Source: Spongospora subterranea f. sp. subterranea (taxonomy: Eukaryota > Endomyxa: Phytomyxea > Phytomyxea > Plasmodiophorida). From it: DNA of 54,456 nt. The notes under the pieces were generated by a model. It was not told where the DNA came from and ran no database searches. It saw only the letters and a program-made list of their open reading frames with translations. The stretch is from contig JAUGWO010000277.1 in the NCBI GenBank assembly GCA_049724395.1, forward strand, positions 1 to 54,456, given 5' to 3'. Position numbers and translations under genes: made by a program. Shown piece after piece: positions 23,110 to 32,920 of this stretch. Positions within the stretch are counted from its first letter, which is position 1. Each line of letters opens with the position of its first letter.

Positions 23110-24095
23110 TACCCACATCAAATAGGAGAAAAGCGATCAAGAAACACAAAACAGGAAAACTATTACCAAAGAACCCAGACATCGAGCTGTGGACGGATGG
23201 AAGTTTCAAACGCGATCAAGGTGGAGGTGCAGCAGCACTTCTAATCGACAATCGCAAAAGGAACGAAAACCCCGAAAAAGAGGCAGAGGAGATCGAATCA
23301 ACAGTCAAATTAGGACCGAAAGTGACGTCCTCGTATGAATGTGAGATTACCGCACTGAACATTGGATTGGACATTGCTATTAACCAAGATTATCGAGGCA
23401 CAACAATTCATATTATGACAGATTCCCTGTCATGGATGAACCAGCTAAAATCACTACCGAAAAAGCCAAGAAGAGTTAACGCCGTCGTTGCCGAATATGC
23501 TAAAAAACTGGCAGAGCTAATCAACAAGAACCAAGTAGTTATACACTTTATTCCAAGCCATGTACCAGACATGGATAAGAATGAACCTGTAGACCACACG
23601 ACTCTACCGCCAAAAACAATCAACATAGGAAGGAGCGAAGAGATTGACGAAATCGCTAAACAAGCAATAGAAACAGGAGATGATATAGAACATGATCCGT
23701 TCTTGTCGTCGTTTAAACTGCAATTGAGGAAGACTGAAACCCAAAATGGAGACCATTATATTGAACGAAGTGTCAAAGCAAGCGGATTCGCTGGTTATCC
23801 TGATAGATCACCTTTCATGAAGCGACAATCCACCACCTATGACAAGGCCAGCTGGCCCCTGCTCGAACTAAATCGAGCTACCGTAGAACAGGACGACTTA
23901 TGCCGACACTGTAATGAACATATAGAGACTGTAGAGCACCAAGTACTACACTGCGCAGCCCTACAGAGCAAGTTACAGCACAGCAGAGACGAATTTGACA
24001 AATTAGGGACTGATTTCGAGACAGCACTATGGACACATCCGACAGAAATGAATCGAATACTGAACAAAGCAAGACGCAGAGGATGTTTTATCTGA
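23110..24095 (+). pseudogene. LINE ORF2, RNase H domain and C-terminal zinc finger
   Basis: The RNase H core is visible: ELWTDGSFKRDQGGG (first Asp), ECEITALNIGLD (Glu), IMTDSLSWM (second Asp) and PSHVPDMDKNEPVD (His and last Asp). The first strand is in another frame than the rest, and the change falls near 23,240-23,320. After the domain comes a conserved segment (GFAGYPDRSPF) and the CCHC finger LCRHCNEHIETVEHQVLHC. The frame ends with TGA at 24,093-24,095, the natural end of ORF2. RNase H in LINEs removes the RNA template strand after first-strand synthesis. Confidence 0.82.
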
Positions 24096-24107
24096 TAATG
24101 GTTATAC

Positions 24108-24155
24108 GAGAGAGGAGAAACCCTCTCAAAAATTCCCAGAGGAGAAAACCTCTAT
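24108..24155 (+). other. Twin stem-loops at the start of the LINE 3' UTR
   Basis: Two consecutive small hairpins: GAGAGG-AGAAAC-CCTCTC (24,110-24,127, six-pair stem) and AGAGG-AGAAAA-CCTCT (24,138-24,153, five-pair stem). Stem and loop sequences nearly repeat each other. They begin just after the ORF2 stop. In several LINE clades, 3' UTR stem-loops are the signal by which the reverse transcriptase picks its own RNA; whether these serve that role is inference. Confidence 0.6.
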
Positions 24156-24461
24156 AACAAAAAAAATCAGCTGGCTTGCGATGGAGGCTACATGTCCTGC
24201 AGCAATGGTGTTCCGTAAGGAATTTCCCCTGTGTCCCAATGGGTTTCGGGGTTTTAGTGAGTCGGGTCATCCTAACCTCACACTACCATTGTTGTGGGTC
24301 AGAATGCTGAGCAACGTATAGCAAAGGTCCTTATCGCAAACGCAGGAGTTTGTGCCCAGATGGCGAGCAATCGTCATCTGGCCCTAGAATAGATATGGGT
24401 ACTACAGACCTAACACAAATGTGTTGAACTCAATCACAAAAAACAAAAATAATAATTAACG

Positions 24462-24889
24462 TATCCCATTCCACCTTGACCACGGATCCGACTCGTATGT
24501 ATATGAGCCGATGAATGTTTTTTGTTCTCAACCAATTGTAGTTGATTGCGTGATGTGCCATTCGAATCCGGCTCGTTCATTCCTAAGACATTCCTGAACT
24601 ACGAAATGTGGCTCAACGAGGAACCATTGAAGTGAGGGGCTCGTCGATCCACTACTGAACGCAATGTTCCGTTTCACCAATCTTGTGCAGGCAAGAAACC
24701 GGGAGACCTCCGCTACTTATTTGCTCTGGAGGAGTAGATTTCTGGCTGAGACTCGATTGCTTCAGTAATTGAAAACTGCCAGAGATTTGAAAATAAATCC
24801 AAAAGCGACGAATACTCTAAATTCGGAGAATACCCTGGACATCGAGAGGTAGGATCGAACCTTACTCAGAGACAACATCTAGAATACCA
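24462..24889. other. No recognised feature
   Basis: Between the A-rich LINE tail and the start of recognisable gypsy relic sequence. It could hold more of the same decayed element, but nothing is identifiable by eye. Confidence 0.35.
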
Positions 24890-25390
24890 ATTCGTCCAGA
24901 AGCGTATTGCCCAAAATGATGTTTTCCTCGTTGTCCCAACTCTAGCAATGGATGACATTATTTCTGCTTTGGATCAGATCTGTGATGAGCAGGAATCAAC
25001 GACGCTTCTGATGGGTCTGGCTAATACAAACCTGCTTCAAAAGAATCAAGATGTTTTTCGATATGAATCTTGGTTTTGACCCTCCAGCTACAGTGGATTC
25101 TATAGTTGTTAAAAACGCTGTTCCAGTTTTGTTGTATGCCTCGATGACAACCACCTCTGTAAAAAAATTGGTCAAACAAACATTCCAAGCAGTTTTTTCG
25201 AACTCGGATTGGTGTACTTGAATCCCAAATCTGAGTTGGCGTCACAGTTATTTTGTGTGCCCAAGATTGGTGAAAGCAGGACATGGCGTTCGGTTGTGGA
25301 TTTTCGAGTTGGTAATTCGATGGTTCGTCGTCCATCCCAGTGGTCGAGGCAGCAATCCAGTTGAAATCGAGAGTGGTTATTTTGTACAAG
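24890..25390 (+). mobile_element. Old Ty3/gypsy pol relic, host of the Gypsy-2 insertion
   Basis: Plus-strand sequence resembles the spacer and N-terminal part of a gypsy-type reverse transcriptase: LLQKNQDVF (as in the family's LLxKYxDVF), GLVYLNPKSELASQLFCVPK (the family's IxPSxSPWASPVxxVPK) and WRSVVDFRVGNSMV (WRxCVDYRxLN). It is heavily decayed with many breaks and is distinct from the Gypsy-1/2 family. It stops at the Gypsy-2 LTR at 25,391, so Gypsy-2 appears to be inserted into or beside this older fossil. Confidence 0.5.
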
Positions 25391-25609
25391 TGTAACATAC
25401 ATCGGTATACACTGGTCAGGTGGATTACTATAGATGCTATTTACACACAATAGATGTTCCTATTCCGAGCCAATATACTCTCTGTGTATTAGATCCGATA
25501 TCTGGTCCGTAAAGTCCGTCAGGAACTCCGTTGCCAGCTATATCCAATACAATAGGGTAGCCTGTCGTAGGCTATAACATAGGGTCAATACGTTGACACA
25601 TATGTTACA
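25391..25609 (-). repeat. Gypsy-2 3' LTR (219 bp)
   Basis: Starts TGTAACATA and ends TATGTTACA, a perfect 9-bp terminal inverted repeat with the standard TG...CA ends. It appears identical to the copy at 31,235-31,453. Confidence 0.95.
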
Positions 25610-25625
25610 CTTCCTTCTTTCAAAG
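25610..25625 (-). other. Polypurine tract of Gypsy-2
   Basis: On the minus strand the sequence GAAAGAAGGAAG lies directly against the 3' LTR. It is the expected position and composition for the plus-strand primer of an LTR retrotransposon. Confidence 0.75.
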
Positions 25626-28600
25626 AAATGCCCCACCCATGAAAATTTTAGATGAAAATCCGAAATTTCCTGAAGCCAGTTTGCGTCTATAATCATTATG
25701 CAAAAAAATAGGAATCTTTTACAAGTAGGTTATACTTTCCCTAATCAATATCGTTTCTAATATTAATCTAGTCCTCACTGACTATCTTGTTAGAGACCAT
25801 GAATGAATCCTCATCCAAGGTACTGTGAGACTTTCACTCACTAAACCAAAAAAATCATAATAATATCGCAACACTGCTTCAATCATATCGTAGGCTAACT
25901 GTGGGCTCTCAGTTTCCGACGCCTGGGATATGACTTGGCCTTACACTTCAACTCTGGTGAAGCAACCACATTAATTGATTTGTCCATCAATTTCTCTAAC
26001 AAAACCTCAATCTGACTTCTCAGTGAATGAGTTTTGTTTGCAATCAAGAATTCTTGGACCAATGTCCTTGCATCCTGAGCAACTTGCTCTAATGGCTCCC
26101 AGGAATTTTCGGTCTCTGAAAATCCCAACCATTTTACTAATGCTACGAGCGATTGAGATTTCGAATCCACTTTCACGTTCACAATAAACTCTGCTTCAAA
26201 TGTAGCATTGTCAAATGCAAACTGATTCTTAATCTCCTCAGTAACATTCATCTTCGAATCGTCATAAAATCGGATTCTATCTCCATGAACTTTCCGCATT
26301 GACTTATCAACTAAGTTCATGACAGTAAACACATATCCATTGTTATTCTCAACAATCTGATATGGCCCTCTCCATCTCTGAAAGAGCTTCTGTCCAGACT
26401 TCTCAACATCAGGGCTACATAAGACGAAATCTCCGACACCAAAATTTGGTCTTTGCCGAGGTTTCCTTGTCTTTGGCAACTTACGATTCTGGGTCCGTTC
26501 AGAACTCGTAATAGCCGCAACTTCTTTGTGCAGCTGTTCCATAGCACTCTCTAATGTCTCAGTTCTGCTGACAATTTGTTCTGTTGTCATCTGACATTTA
26601 CCCAGGTTCTCTCCAGGCTTTTTGAAGATAAGTTCCAACGGATTATCACTCTTTAATCCGGTATGAACCGTTACTGGTGCTTTCCACCCCAGTCTCTTCT
26701 TTGGTCGATGGTTGATAGCATGTTCTATTGCTTTCAACAACCATGGCCAATCCTCTTTATTCCACCTCAACTCTGAAATCAGAGCTTGAAATAAAGACTT
26801 CAGTGCCTTATTCACAACCTCAACTGTCCCGTTAGGATAGTGAATATACGCTGTGGTCCAATGTTGTTCCACACCCGCTTTCTTGGCAAAGCTCCTCATT
26901 ACTTCTGAAAGAAAGTAAGAAGCTTGATCTGAAACATACACCTCTGATGTTCCAAACTTTGATCGCCATTCCATCAACGCATCAACAGTCGTCTCCGTAT
27001 CAGGAGTCACTGCTGGTGTCAGGTGAACCAAACCTGACAAGTCATCTACAATAACTAGAACCCATTCAAACTCATGATATGATCCTTTCACTCTAGGCAT
27101 TATATACATGAAATCAAAGTGCAATACTTGATTTGGTCTAGTTCCATGACATGCTTCACCAAAAGGTCGTGGGATTCTCTTCCCTCCTCTTGTAGGAATG
27201 CAATGTAAACACAAGTTACATATAGATGTGACATCATCGATCATCGATTTCCAATGAAATTGTTCTTGTAGTAGTTTGAGTACTACATTAATTCCATAAT
27301 GTCCACAATTTGCCCCAACATGGGCAATAACACACAATCTAGTCTTCAGATTGTCACATTCATCTGGGATAACCACTTTGTCTGAGTGATTTAGCAACAA
27401 CCCATCTGAATTCAATTTAAGGAATCCCTGTCTCGACCCTTAATCCAATTACTCTGCTCTTGAGTAATCTCATCAACAGTTGGCCACACCAACTTACTCA
27501 TGGGTTGAGTCCGAAATTGATCCTTGAAGTTTTGAGGTCCAAGTGATGCATCAGTTGGGTCTATCCTAGCATCATGATCGATATCATTCTCAACGTGCTC
27601 AGATTCATCAGTTATCGATCCATTACTCCTTTGAGTACGACGATTAACTGTAATCCTATTGCATCTCTCAGAACCGCATCCAGATTCCAGTAGGCCATTA
27701 TCAATGTCTGATTTTGATAATACAGCCCCCCATCGAGTCATCATATCAGCCCAGACATTCATGTCTCCTGGTATATGTTCGATGTTGAATCTAAATGATC
27801 TGAGATCCATACCCCATCTTTCCAAGCGTTCCCCAGCTTGCTTCGTGCACTTTTCAGGATTATACATGGAAGTCAAATTCCTATGATCCGTAAAAAGCAG
27901 AAAGGGTTTAGAAGATTGAACTAAATAGTCCAATTTCCTAACTGTGTCCCAGATAGCGAATGCTTCCTTATCTGGCGTAGACCAGTTCAATTCTGATCCA
28001 TGGAATCTGTGTCCGCAGAATCCCAACGGTTCATGTCTCTGATCATGGAACGGCAGTTTCCCAACATCCTCATGTGGAATCTGTGTCACCATACCAGAAC
28101 TATGATATTGACTCGCATCAGTGAACACACATTGAACCATATCCTCGTCAGGATAGTTCAGCTGAGTTCGTCTACTGATCGCAGCCTTCATACTGCTGAA
28201 TGCTTCATCATGAACAGCATTCCAACCAAACGCGCTCAATGAAATTCCCTTGGCCACCGATTTGGTCCTTTTCGGCTGACCTTTCATTGCGTTTTCATAG
28301 ATATTCTGCAATGGCAGAACTAATCTATTATAATCTGGAATGGCTCTACTCATCCATTGAATAGCCATAACAAACTGTTGCAAGTCTCGCGCTGTCGTTG
28401 GCTTCTGCATATTTACTAATGCCTCAACTCTAGCCGGATCATGCCTCACACCCTCAGGAGTGAATATTCTTCCACAGAATTTGGCCTTAATCTGGAACAA
28501 TTCACACTTCTCTAAGTTGAATTTGATATCGTGTTCCTGTGCCAATTTAAGTGTCGTTTCTAACACCTGGAACCACTTCTCTTGAGTGTCTGCGTGTCCC

Positions 28601-31234
28601 AATATGTCATCAATCCATATTATTAATGATTGATACAGCAGTTCCCTATATATCTCATGCATTCTAGCTTGGAACTGTGTTGCAGAATTCAGTGCTCCCT
28701 GAATGGATCTCGTTGGAGTGTAAACCCCTCGATCAGTCATAAAAGAAAACATTTCTTTGCAATCGGCGTCAAGTGGCATCATCCAGAAACCTTTGAAAGC
28801 GTCTAGAGAAAACCAATATTTGGAGCCACCCAAATGCTTGACTATTGATTCCAGAAACGGCATGGGCCATGCAGTTGCCTTGCATAGAGCGTTGACTTCT
28901 CGCAAATCAACCACCATACGTAATCCTTTACCACCGGGTTTTCTGACCACCACAACCGGAGAGGCCCACTCACAATTGTAGTTTTCATAAACCAATCCAT
29001 ATTTCTCCAGAAGGCTGACAAATGTCGCCAGGAACTCACTATGTTCCTTGCTGTACCGTCGGGATTTGCACCTAACAGGTTCAACTCCTTCCCTCAGGTT
29101 CGTTACGAAAGGAGTGACATTTGCAGGTGGATCAGGTCCCAGCGACCTTCTCCAAACAGTTTGATACTTCCATATCAACATCCTTAGTCGACTTTGCCAT
29201 TCTATAGGCAATCCGTTATCAATAGCACGAGACATCATGTCTTCCATTGACTTCAAACTGTCTTCTGGGAAATCTTCCCCAATAATAATATCATCATCGT
29301 TGTACAAATCCCAATGACTGATATTATCCTCATTGTTGGCGCCTAATGTCTTCTTTAGAATTAGCGACTCTAGAGCATCCTTAGGATTTATCCCCAGCTC
29401 TTTCAACAAATCTTCACCTAGCAATATTTCATCTAATGGTGAATCCCACAGCAAACATCTCCGGTTCCGAATGATCAGTTCGCCCGTTGCTGTATACAGG
29501 GTCAGATCAGCCAACATCTCATGTGTTGCTTCCGCCACTGTCTTATCTGGCAATATTAACTTAATTGCCTTTGCCAGTTTCCTTATACCGATCTTATCAT
29601 CGAGCCTCTGCGCTTTCTTCGCAATGCTCATCGGTATAACTGTCGACTGGGTACCACTGTCTAATAACCCTGGAAATATCATTCCTGCAGTCGACACTCT
29701 AACACTCAACTGTTTGTCTGCAGTTGACGGTTCGTGCATTTCTGACACTTTGTAGAAATCACTACTGTTGGATCCTGTCGTAGTCCTGACATAAAGATCA
29801 CCGTTCTGTTGGCTCTCTATGCTAGCAACTCCAATCCGACAAATCCTCATATACTGTCCATCGCTGTATGGTTTATTCTTAAACAAAACTTTCATTTTGT
29901 CTTTGTGTTTAACCAAGAGCGATTCCATCTCTGTCTTCGATGGTTTCTGTGGACACTTGGACATACTATGTCCTTCCAAACCGCAACACAAACATAAGAA
30001 TTTTCCTTTCTTATGCTTAACGTTTTTTTCTGACGCCGGGCGTTGTCTCACCTCGGGTTGCAGTTTCTTAAAATCTGTGGCATTCCGACCTGGTTTTGTT
30101 TCATGAAGGAAATGGGTAACTTCAAGAAACATTTCTGTCTTTTGGATCATAAGATCCACCAGGGCACTGGGATTTTCTTCAATCTCAGCTTTCTTTTTAG
30201 TCAAGGCGACCGCTTTGATCATCCTTGATAATGCCTCTGGTCGTATCCCATTCAAAAAGGATACGGACCTGCTCCTTCTTACCCTCTCTGGTGTCGAAGA
30301 AAGCTTCCCATGAATTCTCTTGGACCTTCTTGGTCCAAGAATGCATCATCTGCATGACTCTGGCATTTGCAGAAGACATTGTCTCCTGCATCACCACTGT
30401 TGACATGACTTCCTTGATTCGCGACCACGCAAATGGATCTTCTTTGAGCTGACGCTCGCACCATTCACTGAGATCTGAATCTGTAACCTCGTCAACAGGT
30501 TTCTTTAGCTCATACAGAGCTAAGGTCTTCAGTAGGGTCGCCTCCACCATGGTTCTAAGTGGCCTTGCATTCTCCCTGCTGTTCGCATCTTCTAACACCT
30601 CCCAGTACCTCTTTAGGTCCTGGTTGAAGGCTATTATTGATGACCGCTGGGTGTCTACCAACGTTGGGGCCTTGTTGGTCTCAAAGACCATGCCCGCCGT
30701 TTGAGGGACTGACTTTTTCTTCTTAGGAATCTTATCACTTGCGGTGACCGAGTCTACCATTACGAGAGTTCCAATCAAATCGAAAATCCCAAATGAACTC
30801 AATTCCAATCAAACAATCGGCACAAGACCTCTGTCATGAGTCACGATCTCAATTCCATCATGAATTGATTAATCTCTAACGGCACTTTGCCGCAGCCCTC
30901 TACTGTCGCAGTTTTTCACGGAGTTTCGTTGTCTGAAACTTGCCGATCCCATGGTCCTGCTCTGACCTGGTCGTTCAAATCACCGATTTGTTGACCGTTG
31001 ACTGTCCCTAGTCTACCCACAACCAACAGGTTTTGAATCTGTTGCTAACGTTGTCGAGTCCATGTGTCCATCATACATAACAGACACTATTCGTAATACA
31101 CAACTATTGTATAAATACGAATCATCCAACAATCAGTATCAACCAGTACATGCCATTTATGACACCCGGTGTCGTCCCTGATCTATCCTTCCCTTTGTAT
31201 AAAATGACATACATTTTCATACTAAAGAATTCTT

Positions 31235-31453
31235 TGTAACATACATCGGTATACACTGGTCAGGTGGATTACTATAGATGCTATTTACACACAATAGATG
31301 TTCCTATTCCGAGCCAATATACTCTCTGTGTATTAGATCCGATATCTGGTCCGTAAAGTCCGTCAGGAACTCCGTTGCCAGCTATATCCAATACAATAGG
31401 GTAGCCTGTCGTAGGCTATAACATAGGGTCAATACGTTGACACATATGTTACA
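31235..31453 (-). repeat. Gypsy-2 5' LTR (219 bp)
   Basis: Same 219-bp sequence and TGTAACATA...TATGTTACA ends as the 3' LTR. The bases just inside it form the palindrome AAGAATTCTT; I could not match a tRNA-complementary primer site, so self-priming as in the Tf1 group is possible but unproven. Confidence 0.95.
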
Positions 31454-31689
31454 CTGCGGCTCATCTGTTTTCCTACGTGATGTCGTAAAAATTGCTCGAT
31501 TGCCCTCATCATGGCAATGCATTCACCTTCATCGCCCAATTAGGGTAAATTGTAAAAGATAGAGTACAATATATAACTCGAACTCAACCGACCTTGATTT
31601 GCCAAGCTCAGCCTGTGCTTGATCAAGTCGTTCAGAAGTTTCTCGTCCTCCTCAGTACCATTTTCCAATGTACTGTACCTGATAACGGA

Positions 31690-32117
31690 ACAACTCTTCT
31701 CCAGGGTCGGGGGTCAATGTCGCCATCGCCAGACGGCAGGCTTATATCCTCATTCGAAGGTGTGGCCATTGGTGGTTCAGATTTCCGTTGGAGAATTTCC
31801 AAAATTCTGTGATTATTCTGGAAAGTTTTCGTGATGTTCTCATTTTTCCGGTACTTTGCTAGTTGCATGGCATCGTCGGCGACGTTTGAAGCATCCCATG
31901 GAAACGCATGCACCGGCGCAGTTGACACAGGTTGATTTTGATCGGATTCGTTGTCCTACCTAGACGAGCCGACGTCTTACTCCCAAAGGTCTGCTTGGTC
32001 TTTGTCATCAGATAGGTCCTTATATAATTTGTTGATCGTCTCCAGAACAAACACCGTCTTCGGAGCGTCAGGGCACACCCACGATTGGGCCTGCTTCTAC
32101 ATTTCATCTGCAAATTA
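31690..32117 (-). pseudogene. Unidentified host gene remnant
   Basis: Two protein-like blocks lie in one minus-strand frame. Block 1 (31,980-32,096) reads SWVCPDAPKTVFVLETINKL and continues into an acidic segment. Block 2 (31,955 to about 31,690) is an acidic, proline-containing segment (PVHAFPWDASNVADDAMQLA). They are separated by 24 bases holding TAA (31,977-31,979) and TAG (31,956-31,958). Block 1 is preceded in the same frame by TAG (32,097-32,099) and TAA (32,115-32,117). Each stop is one C-to-T change from a glutamine codon. Alternatively, block 1 ends at a good donor (GTAAGA, from 31,981) and introns lie here, but no acceptor keeps the frame. No family recognised. Confidence 0.4.
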
Positions 32118-32160
32118 TCTTCGGGCAGAGAGAGGGAACAACGCACGCTAGGATCTTTTC

Positions 32161-32727
32161 GAGTTCGCAACATCGAATTAACCAGACGGGAAGGTTTTTT
32201 ATTGGAGCAGCATCGAATGTTCACAAATCAGCAACGTATTTACTGCTGCGAAAATTTTTCATAGCGAATCACGGCTATTGAGTTTTCATTAAAAAGGCAA
32301 ACAAAACATCTTCCGAACCCACCAAAAAGGTGCCGTGTAGTTGGCGTATGGGTGGTATCATGGTCAGGTCGTGAGTTACGAATATTACTGATTAGAGGCT
32401 GTGAGATTATATAGAGCAGTGATTTGACCCGAAATTGATGAGCTACTTCTGGTAGGGATGATTTCCTCTGATCCAGCTCGAAATTGGCACGTCTGATAGG
32501 GATTCCCTTTCCTCTATGCAGCACGTCCAGACTTGAAACTTGGCACGTCCGAGGGCACTCTTGACCTCTCCAGCACGTCCAGTTGACTTATATACATGTA
32601 GTGGATATCGTCACTAATGTATCTTGACTTGTGCGAATGTGGTAACCAGTCACATTCCTTGATTGCACGGCGCGGACAATGACTCTCCATATGACTCTTC
32701 ACGACTTCCACCCGAAAAGTTTTTGCT
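32161..32727. other. No recognised feature
   Basis: No gene or element that I can support. CACGTCC occurs three times in 32,521-32,580, a short local repetition without clear meaning. Confidence 0.35.
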
Positions 32728-32805
32728 CTCACTCAAGTATAATTCGAACTCACGACCTACCACTAGCAGGATGCCCGTGCAACCAATAGGCCACATTGGT
32801 AACCT
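32728..32805 (-). tRNA. tRNA-like pseudogene or SINE head
   Basis: The minus strand holds a near-consensus RNA polymerase III A box (TGGCCTATTGG, complement of 32,783-32,793) and B box (GAGTTCGAATT, complement of 32,741-32,751) at tRNA-like spacing, starting GGTTACC. The T-arm stem pairs poorly and the acceptor ends do not match, so a working tRNA is unlikely. It lies 12 bp from the Copia-A LTR at 32,817. It could be a decayed tRNA gene or the head of a tRNA-derived SINE. Confidence 0.4.
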
Positions 32806-32816
32806 GCCTGGCATAT

Positions 32817-32920
32817 TGACCGGTAGCGTATAGATTAGGGCGAAAAGCAAAGAAGCGTTTATTTAGAAGTATAAGTAGCAATAAGGATCAAACGTACGCT
32901 AGGATCGTCTCTATCTGACA
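32817..32920 (-). repeat. Copia-A copy 1 3' LTR
   Basis: 104 bp; on the minus strand it starts TGTCAGATAGAGACGATC and ends CTACCGGTCA (TG...CA). Confidence 0.88.

Larger units (their letters stand above)
20240..24461 (+). mobile_element. APE- and RNase H-bearing LINE (I/Tad/ingi-like), 5'-truncated and decayed
   Basis: A non-LTR retrotransposon ORF2 followed by a 3' UTR and an A-rich tail (24,438-24,461). Order: apurinic-type endonuclease (about 20,470-21,070), reverse transcriptase (about 21,640-22,600), RNase H (about 23,180-23,640) and a C-terminal CCHC finger (CRHCNEHIETVEHQVLHC). This layout fits RNase H-carrying LINE clades; I cannot choose the clade by eye. No ORF1 is present, so it looks 5'-truncated, as is usual for LINEs. 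It lies head to head with the CRAL-TRIO gene. No target duplication could be found. Confidence 0.88.
25391..31453 (-). mobile_element. Ty3/gypsy chromovirus-type retrotransposon copy 2 (Gypsy-2), nearly whole, young fossil
   Basis: About 6.06 kb, read on the minus strand, bounded by two 219-bp LTRs that look identical by eye. Order in reading direction: 5' LTR (31,235-31,453), gag (about 30,810-30,010), CCHC zinc knuckle (about 29,960-30,000), protease with DSG (about 29,665), reverse transcriptase (about 29,080-28,430, WIDDIL active site), RNase H (about 28,160-27,750), integrase with HHCC finger and D-D-E core (about 27,330-26,700), chromodomain (VALVKWLGFSETENSWEPL, about 26,160-26,090) and 3' LTR (25,391-25,609). 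The chromodomain places it with chromoviruses, whose integrases target histone-marked chromatin. The coding region shows about two breaks. Identical LTRs indicate recent insertion, yet the five bases outside each end differ (ACAAG and CTGCG), so there is no visible target duplication. Confidence 0.95.

Noticed and set aside
1-31453. Envelope gene in the gypsy copies (endogenous retrovirus status)
   Set aside because: After the chromodomain the sequence goes to the polypurine tract and LTR with no further long frame or membrane segments. These are plain Ty3/gypsy elements.
31690-32117. Alternative genetic code with TAA/TAG read as glutamine
   Set aside because: TAG serves as the natural end of gypsy and copia pol frames here, and glutamine is written CAA/CAG in all the long frames. 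Four stops in one unidentified fragment are better explained by decay or introns.
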